Shown: positions 29,901 to 33,375 of the stretch, piece by piece | Position numbering within the stretch: position 1 is the first letter of the stretch | Layout: each line of letters starts with the position of its first letter | Assembly: GCA_934167695.1 (NCBI GenBank) | Contig: CAKPLP010000012.1 | Location: 1 to 33,375, forward strand | Direction: 5' to 3' | DNA: 33,375 nucleotides | From: an uncultured Bacilli bacterium | Lineage (GTDB): Bacteria > Bacillota_I > Bacilli_A > RF39 > UBA660 | Program-made: the position numbers and the translations under genes | Notes under the pieces: generated by a model | The model's input: the letters and a program-made list of their open reading frames with translations, nothing else | Database searches by the model: none | Told to the model about the DNA's origin: nothing

Positions 29901-30449
29901 GAATATCAAAATATAAACAGTATAACAATAACAGATTTAAGTATAGAAAATAATATAAAAATAAAAGTAGAAGGTAAAGATAAAACAACGATTTATACAG
30001 TTGCCATACTTAATCAGTCAACAGAAAAAATTACATCAGAAAAATATGGACATGATATTAGAGATGGTATGATAAAAACTGTTAAAATAGATACATCACC
30101 AACAGAATTAAAAGATCAATTAGATAATGACAACTCAAAATTAAAAATATATTTAAGCGATGGAACAACGGAATATAAAGGTGATAAAATTGGAACAGGT
30201 ATGATTATAAAACTATTTAAAGACGATAGTGTAATAGATCAAAAGATAATAGTAGTAAAGGGAGATATAGATGGAAATGGTATTATTAATGCTATAGATT
30301 CCCTAAAAGTAGTAAACCACATTATAGAAAATGAAATCTTAACAGGATGCTATAAAGAAGCTGCTGATACTACAAATGACTCAGTAATAAATGCTATAGA
30401 TGCATTAAAAATAGTAAATCATATTATAGGAACAATATCACTATATTAG
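23931..30449 (+). CDS. Secreted linker protein: N-terminal cohesin-like domain, 20 cadherin-like repeats, X-like module, dockerin
   Basis: 2172 residues from ATG 23931, with GAGGAG at 23915-23920; a TTG at 23913 would overlap the ribosome site and I reject it. Signal peptide cut after Ala29 (VFA|AT). Residues 30 to about 218 resemble a cohesin (PGQVFKVDIYY, GMQVGINYDPNVLTP, EGIIATVYFKVKD), longer than the usual 140 residues or so, so this call is moderate. Twenty cadherin-like repeats of about 89 residues follow. Residues about 2033-2110 form a module shared with the giant protein, and 2111-2172 a dockerin with loops DIDGNGIINAID and DTTNDSVINAID. Having a receptor at one end and a plug at the other, it can bridge two partners or polymerise. 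No anchor and no enzyme domain. It is 14 bases upstream of the membrane anchor gene and surely co-transcribed with it. Confidence 0.9.
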   Translation: MKIKVKKRNIFITLFITTILILFPNNVFAATHDFSLQASDFDVTANDWEGAGTEDPINNGDYVEPGQVFKVDIYYVPGDTKVTGMQVGINYDPNVLTPIYELDDDGLPSALYVEADMSTTAQGGIWPPKGNTASQKKQTNWQVQGNDDTDVNMIKLLISDSQVAKPLENEGIIATVYFKVKDSAAAGAVINLDIDSSYTKVTGSYAKTVSSLSFTVYGAMSQDVSLKELTFTGNNGVLYSSDPIFSAGTTSRTFSVIVPNNVSSINISATATDSLAKILSGGVGLKNLSVGNNSFNLVVQAQNGNQEIYLIKIKRLSNDASLKTLSLSGITLDYELSSSLFTYTSTIPYATKETTVNATTTDSNAKITSGTGSWSLTNYGTDINTKKIIVEAEDCKDEYSTVPSNSCTQQEYTLNITRIAPSSDTTLSSLKIEGNLIEDFNPAKTEYTLADQANSKTSINIVATANDSKATVAGNGSKSLNVGDNTFTIVVTAEDQKTQTYTIKVRRLSNNANLSSLSVTSTPQGVLSPSFTPNFYNYYTYTYDSTVTDINIAATLEDDNATIVSGTGTYSSSDTEANIVVTAEDGSTKTYIVKFSRNKSSDNNLKSLSIDGYNLNEIFSPSTTLYTTTVPGTVSSINVNAVANDSKATITTGTGTHNLNYGQNTIQIRVKAENGAEKDYTITVTRSKKTISALSDLTVDGTTVANFKEDTLTYDIGTVPFSTEKITIGATAKDSDATITGVGEVSLKTGDNEFKIISTAQDGKTKTTYIIKVNRTKSNNTYLKNLTLKEKTFSFVKTRKTYDVEVPYTVTTATITATPEYADATSSISGPSFLSVGTNTYTITVTAEDGTIDTYTLNITRKQSTNVYLSNLTATNNGTNYLGAFNKKTENYNITVPNEIDNIDINTTLEEPTNQTVTGDGNKSLKTGTNKFEIVVTAASGDTKTYTINITRSLNSNNNLSSLVVADQTLTPTFSPNITSYNVTVESDVSNIMISATPEVSTSQVTGVGSKSLKTGTNTFNIDVEAEDKTVKTYVIVVTKKASNDSSLSSLSINETPLNETFNKVITNYTANVANNVEQVTINATATDSKVKSITGTGVVKLKTGDNTINVVVTAEDNTQTTYTIIINRAKSMNANLKSLTLSGGYTFNEEFNKNTTSYTVTVPNSVSQILISAEKEDDLATVTGTGQVKLSSGTNNFEVTVTAEDNSVKKVYKIEIYRQLSNNAYLKSLQSINGLITPTFDKTNNDYNLTVPYEITEPNITAEAEDENASVSINGNKNLEVGTNNISIIVTAEDGTINTYNLVITRQPSSNNYLSNIEVIDKNNKNYISVFNKETIKYEINVANDIDTITLKATAEDSATTIKGLGDKKLSVGENSFTISSVSANGVSRNYIINIERAKNSNTKLKELTVEGYTLVPDFNSDTYSYSLNVDASVDEINIIATADEKTTSINGSGKKQLKTGLNTFNIDVEAEDGSTKTYVIVINKAASSNNYLASLLLDQTFTPSFDRETLNYSATVSNTTTTVNVTGVAEDPNATVEGNGIQNLAVGHNIITLTVTAENNTFRAYTIDVYREASSNNYLSDLKVNGTTVDLFNREKTSYSLTVENDVTQADVTAILEDETATVTGDKITYLSTGLNTINVVVTAQNGTTKIYTIEITRKKSSNNYLAILSSLEGVLSPSFTKENTDYTMQVPYEITSLTLTTVVEDANAVVGVEGNSDFTIGDNNIVYIPVTAEDGSTKTYQIKVTRLPQANNFLSNLTVTSTTNGKTYELNPSFNKNTLNYTISINEDDNKLTISGDKEAVSSTVTGLEDIEVTTFPYNHQVVVKSAGGVDRTYNITINKIKSSNANLKSISVSEGTLTPEFNENTLSYTVNVDSNVSSIDIIAGLNKAQTIVGDGVHNLNYGDNMISLAVTAEDGTTKTYTINVIRNQEINTELDDIEVVNGTLSPTFTKQVVDYIAYVGEDAKDITITPKVSDILATISISLNNSEYQNINSITITDLSIENNIKIKVEGKDKTTIYTVAILNQSTEKITSEKYGHDIRDGMIKTVKIDTSPTELKDQLDNDNSKLKIYLSDGTTEYKGDKIGTGMIIKLFKDDSVIDQKIIVVKGDIDGNGIINAIDSLKVVNHIIENEILTGCYKEAADTTNDSVINAIDALKIVNHIIGTISLY
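26271..30026 (+). repeat. Five-repeat super-period in the linker array (repeats 7-11, 12-16, 17-20)
   Basis: Blocks start at 26271, 27603 and 28926, i.e. 444 and 441 codons apart. Repeats 7, 12 and 17 share VPY and a GxS/GN variant in place of TGxG. Repeats 8, 13 and 18 share an N-rich insertion and LSN(L/I). Repeats 9 and 14 share 34 identical bases (26981-27014 and 28319-28352). The last block ends after its fourth repeat. Confidence 0.7.
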
Positions 30450-30463
30450 GGGAGGAATAGTTT

Positions 30464-32047
30464 ATGAGAAAACATATAAAAATATTTACAACAACTTTAT
30501 TATTAATACTAATAATTTGTATTAATATCTTAAATGTATCAGCAGGAAGCGTAACATTAAGCTTCAAAGGAAATGATACAGTAAAATTAAATGATAATAT
30601 AACAATAACAGTAGCTGCATCAAATATAACTGGTTTAACAGATGGAATGGCAACAGCACAAGGAGATGTTATATTTGATGATGCATATTTAGAATATGTT
30701 TCATATAAAGCTACCTCCCAAAATCTTAGTGTTAGTTACGGAACAAAAACAAAAAGATTTGTAGCATTAGGATTAGGTGGTGAATACATATCATCAAATG
30801 ATGATCTATTCAATTTAGTATTTAAAGCAAAAAAAGTAGGACAAACAAAATTAAATATAAGTAATGTAGTAATTGGAGACACAAAAGCTATTATACATAG
30901 TTCAAATGTAGTAGAGAAAACAATCAATATTGTAGAAGAGTCATCAACTCCAAGCGAAAATCCAAACCCACCTACAAATAATACTCCTTCAACTCCCTCA
31001 AAGACACCATCTACATCTACAAAAGATAATAATAAAAAAGATAATACAAAATCAGATAATACTACAACTAGTGATAAAACAAATAAAAGTACAGATAATA
31101 AATTATCAAAGTTAATAATAAATAATTCTAAAATAACACCAAGTTTTTCACCAGATGTTACTAATTATACAGTAACAATTCCAAGTGATATAGATAAATT
31201 AAATATTGATTGTATTACAAGTGATAAGAATGCAAAAGTAAGTATAACAGGAAATGAAAATTTAAAAAATAAAGAACAAGCAGTAATTAAAATAACAGTA
31301 ACTGCCGAAGATGGAAGTCAAAAGGTTTATACATTAAATATTAATAAATCAAATGATATAATAAATAATAAACTATTAGTATTAAATGTAAAAGAAGGAG
31401 ACTTATCATCTGATTTTGATAAAGATAAGTATGAATATACTGTAACTGTACCTAAAAAGACAAAAAAACTAACTATAGATGCAGTTGCCGAAGATAAAGA
31501 TAGTAAAATAGAGTATATTGGAAATAAAAACTTAGGCAGTGGTAGAAGTGTAGTATTAATAAAATTAACAGATAAAAATGGATATAGTAATTATTATAGA
31601 CTTAATGTTAAAAAAGAAAATAAAATAACACTTTTTGGTATAGACGTTAAATATATAATTACAGGATTAATGATTCTAATAGCACTAATATTGTTATTAC
31701 TAATAATATTATCAAAAAGAAAAAAGAAAAAACAAGAAGTACCAATAGAAGAAGATGAAAATACAGTAGAAGATGACTTATATGATGATATTGTAACAAA
31801 ACAAGAACTAATTACAGCAATAGAAGAAAAAAATCCAAAAAAAATAAAAATGTTATTAACACAAGAAAAAGTTAATAAATTAAAAGAAGAATTAAAAACT
31901 GGACAGGATTTGTATGATGATACTGTAACAAAGGAAGAATTAATTAGTGCAATAGAAGAAAGAGATCCAAAAAAACTAAAGATGCTATTAACTCAAGAAG
32001 AAGTTAATAGACTAAAAGATGAACTAAAAAAAGAAGAAAATAAATAA
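30464..32047 (+). CDS. Membrane-anchored cohesin protein with two cadherin-like repeats
   Basis: 527 residues with GGGGAGG just upstream of the ATG. Signal peptide cut after Ala27 (VSA|GS). Residues 28-159 form a cohesin-type beta sandwich (LSFKGNDTVKLNDNITITV, AQGDVIFDDAYLEYVSY, DDLFNLVFKAKKVGQTKLNI). A Pro/Ser/Thr/Asn/Lys-rich linker (160-211) follows, then two cadherin-like repeats (about 212-388), a membrane helix (397-417), a RKKKK stop-transfer cluster, and an acidic-to-basic cytoplasmic tail of about 105 residues with two 44-residue repeats. It should display a cohesin on the cell surface and so hold a dockerin protein. It is the last gene of a two-gene operon with the linker protein. 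Unlike Clostridium anchoring scaffoldins it has no SLH domain or LPxTG. Function in a cellulosome is unlikely because no enzymes are present here. Confidence 0.9.
   Translation: MRKHIKIFTTTLLLILIICINILNVSAGSVTLSFKGNDTVKLNDNITITVAASNITGLTDGMATAQGDVIFDDAYLEYVSYKATSQNLSVSYGTKTKRFVALGLGGEYISSNDDLFNLVFKAKKVGQTKLNISNVVIGDTKAIIHSSNVVEKTINIVEESSTPSENPNPPTNNTPSTPSKTPSTSTKDNNKKDNTKSDNTTTSDKTNKSTDNKLSKLIINNSKITPSFSPDVTNYTVTIPSDIDKLNIDCITSDKNAKVSITGNENLKNKEQAVIKITVTAEDGSQKVYTLNINKSNDIINNKLLVLNVKEGDLSSDFDKDKYEYTVTVPKKTKKLTIDAVAEDKDSKIEYIGNKNLGSGRSVVLIKLTDKNGYSNYYRLNVKKENKITLFGIDVKYIITGLMILIALILLLLIILSKRKKKKQEVPIEEDENTVEDDLYDDIVTKQELITAIEEKNPKKIKMLLTQEKVNKLKEELKTGQDLYDDTVTKEELISAIEERDPKKLKMLLTQEEVNRLKDELKKEENK
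31775..32038 (+). repeat. Two tandem 132-base repeats encoding the cytoplasmic tail of the anchor protein
   Basis: Codons 438-481 and 482-525 are direct repeats. Each starts DLYDD, continues with VTK(Q/E)EL(I)(T/S)AIEE, then a PKK(I/L)KMLLTQE(K/E)VN segment and a K/E-rich helix. The copies differ at few positions. The pattern suggests two helix-turn-helix hairpins inside the cell. Confidence 0.85.
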
Positions 32048-32072
32048 AATGACATAACTAAATGCCATTTTA
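32045..32072. terminator. Bidirectional terminator between convergent genes
   Basis: TAAAATG (32045-32051) pairs with CATTTTA (32066-32072), and CAT with ATG inside it after one A-C mismatch; the loop is 6 bases. T-rich sequence follows on both strands. It lies between the anchor gene and the oppositely directed permease gene. Confidence 0.55.
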
Positions 32073-32075
32073 TAT

Positions 32076-32873
32076 TTAACTTCTTTTTTTATTTACATAA
32101 TTTTCAATTTTATCAACAATAAAATACATAATATATGAAATTATACCAAGAATGACAACACTTGTAATAACTAAATTTATATTAAATACTTGTGATCCAT
32201 ACATAATAAGATAACCAAGTCCGCTTTTAGATACTAATAATTCACCCATAATAACGCCTATTAGACTCATAGAAATATTGATTTTAAGAGCATTAATAAT
32301 AATTACAACATTACTTGGTAAAACAGCCTTAAGAAATATCTGTTTCTTAGAAGCATTTAAACTTTTAAGTAAAATAATATAATTTTTATCGGTAGAAATA
32401 AAACCATTATAAATATTAATAATTGTAATAAACGTACTAATTAGTAATGCCATAAAAATAATAGAGTTTGTACTAGCACCAATCCAAATAATAATTAACG
32501 GACCAAGAGATACTTTTGGAAGAGAATTTAAAACAGTAAGATAAGGATCAACTATCTTAGCTAAAATTTTATTTTTCCAAAGAATAGTAGCAACAACAAT
32601 ACCAATAACAGTAGCAATTATAAAACTAACTAAAACTTCATATAAAGTGATCCAAATATGATGTAGTAAACTACCATCTTTAAATAATGAAATAGTAGTA
32701 TTAAATACATTAGATGGTGAGGATGACAAAAAAGTATTAATAATATTATATCTTACCAACATTTCCCAAGCTATTAGGAAAATAGCAATTATTGATAATC
32801 TACTAATAAAAATAATTCTTTTATTTTTTCTAATTTTTTTTAAATATTTTTTTCTCTCATCAGATATGGACAT
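32076..32873 (-). CDS. ABC transporter permease, SsuC/TauC type
   Basis: 265 residues with GGAGGG just before the ATG on the minus strand. After a basic N-terminal tail come about six membrane helices. The segment NSLPKVSLGPLIIIWIG and the cytoplasmic EAA-like loop (KSLNASKKQIFLKAVLPS) are characteristic of binding-protein-dependent permeases of the nitrate/sulfonate/taurine family, which also serve thiamine or riboflavin precursors. The start overlaps the ATPase gene by 14 bases, so the two were translationally coupled. The ATPase is truncated and no substrate-binding protein gene is in the window, so the substrate is unknown and function is doubtful unless another ATPase serves. Confidence 0.88.
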   Translation of the reverse strand: MSISDERKKYLKKIRKNKRIIFISRLSIIAIFLIAWEMLVRYNIINTFLSSSPSNVFNTTISLFKDGSLLHHIWITLYEVLVSFIIATVIGIVVATILWKNKILAKIVDPYLTVLNSLPKVSLGPLIIIWIGASTNSIIFMALLISTFITIINIYNGFISTDKNYIILLKSLNASKKQIFLKAVLPSNVVIIINALKINISMSLIGVIMGELLVSKSGLGYLIMYGSQVFNINLVITSVVILGIISYIMYFIVDKIENYVNKKRS

Positions 32874-33204
32874 CTAAATCCCTCCATATCTTATCATAGT
32901 ATTCATTAAACTCTTTACATTTTCTATTATTAATAGGAGTAGATTTGTTAGTTAGTTTAATTTCATAAATACTTTTAATAACCGCTGGTCTTTTTGTTAA
33001 TACAATAACTCTATCAGCCATACTAATTGCCTCATTAATATCGTGAGTTACCATTATTGCTGTTTTTTCTTCACTCTTAATTATCTTATAAATATCATCA
33101 CTAATAGCTAATCTTGACTGAAAATCTAAAGCAGATAAGGCCTCATCCAGTAATAAAATATCAGGTTTTATAGCAAGAGTTCTGATTAAAGCAACTCTTT
33201 GAAT
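32860..33204 (-). pseudogene. ABC transporter ATPase, SsuB-like, C-terminal fragment
   Basis: Read on the minus strand, the sequence begins abruptly as IQRVALIRTL, the tail of the ABC signature (normally LSGGMxQRVALxRAL). It continues with Walker B DILLLDEALSALD, the Q-loop-distal region, and the H-loop MVTHDINEA. The stop is at 32860-32862. Everything before the signature, including Walker A, is missing: upstream of 33204 the codons no longer match and a different gene ends 75 bases away. An ATG at 33052-33054 could start a 64-residue peptide but it would have no ATP site. I therefore call a truncated gene; a misassembly at about 33204 is the alternative. Confidence 0.75.
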
Positions 33205-33279
33205 GTTGTATAGACACTTTTTTCTTCTTTTTATATTAATTTACAATTTTTCTTTAGTTTAACTTTATTTTTAACAGAG
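33205..33279. other. Junction region of unknown origin next to the truncated ATPase
   Basis: 75 non-coding, T-rich bases (plus strand) between the ATPase fragment and the next partial gene. The edge reads GTTGTATAGACACTTTTTT on the plus strand. A terminus beginning TGT(A/C) followed by a homopolymer is reminiscent of insertion-sequence ends, but the other end is not in the window and I cannot assign a family. Confidence 0.35.
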
Positions 33280-33375
33280 TTATTTGTTTTCTATTTGCTT
33301 ATTTTCATCTATATACTGGTAGTTAAGTGCATTACCACTACTAATTACTGATTTACCTAAATTTTTTTCAATATC
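33280..33375 (-). CDS. C-terminal end of an unidentified protein (5' end outside window)
   Basis: On the minus strand the last 31 codons of a reading frame are visible, ending GNALNYQYIDENKQIENK and TAA at 33280-33282. No family can be recognised from so little. It could be a transposase if the junction at 33204 is an insertion-sequence end, or an ordinary gene brought here by deletion or assembly. Confidence 0.45.
   Translation of the reverse strand, partial: DIEKNLGKSVISSGNALNYQYIDENKQIENK

Noticed and set aside
8445..32047. Interpretation as a cellulosome
   Set aside because: No glycoside hydrolase, carbohydrate-binding module or protease domain is seen in any of the proteins, only structural repeats and glycine-rich modules.
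23600..32047. Sortase (LPxTG) anchoring of the surface proteins
   Set aside because: Neither giant protein has an LPxTG motif, hydrophobic tail or basic end; both stop right after the dockerin. Only the 527-residue protein has a membrane helix, and it lacks LPxTG.

Overview
The window is very AT-rich and uses the standard bacterial code: tryptophan is TGG, and TGA, TAG and TAA all act as stops. Shine-Dalgarno sites are Gram-positive-like (GGAG, AAGGAG), and the surface proteins have Gram-positive architectures. This fits an uncultured, low-GC, probably gut-dwelling Bacillota (Bacilli or Clostridia). That placement is inference from composition and gene families, not from a marker gene.

Left part (1-5621), glycan and small-molecule genes: the 3' end of a family-2 glycosyltransferase; a DPM/GtrB-like polyprenyl-phosphate glycosyltransferase broken by an in-frame TAG plus a frameshift; a GtrA-like membrane protein; then, behind a consensus promoter, a tightly coupled cassette of a GT4 glycosyltransferase fused to an APH/CotS-like kinase, a guanylate-kinase-like P-loop kinase, a 70-residue unknown protein and a NUDIX hydrolase. 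HelD (RNA polymerase recycling ATPase) follows, then a small single-span membrane protein (7894-8334).

Centre (8445-32047), the main feature: three consecutive surface-protein genes filling about 23.6 kb. The first encodes 5124 residues: signal peptide, four glycine-rich (ALK-type) modules, 40 cadherin-like beta-sandwich repeats, a BIG2 domain, an X-like module and a C-terminal dockerin. The second encodes 2172 residues: signal peptide, N-terminal cohesin-like domain, 20 cadherin-like repeats, X-like module and dockerin. The third encodes 527 residues: signal peptide, cohesin, Pro/Thr/Ser linker, two cadherin-like repeats, a transmembrane helix and a duplicated 44-residue cytoplasmic repeat. 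No sortase motif and no catalytic domain is visible. I infer a non-cellulosomal cohesin-dockerin surface fibre: a membrane anchor holding a linker, which holds a giant tip protein with a glycine-rich head. The linker carries both a cohesin and a dockerin, so it could also chain with itself.

The repeat arrays have hierarchical structure. The 34-repeat shaft of the giant protein is a duplicated block of 18 repeats (repeat n matches n+18). The linker array has a 5-repeat period. The head is a four-fold repeat of about 505 codons.

Right end (32076-33375, minus strand): an SsuC/TauC-type ABC permease, the 3' third of its ATPase partner cut off abruptly inside the signature motif at about 33204, and the last 31 codons of an unidentified gene. 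The break may be an insertion, deletion or assembly join.

No tRNA, rRNA, CRISPR array or complete mobile element was seen.
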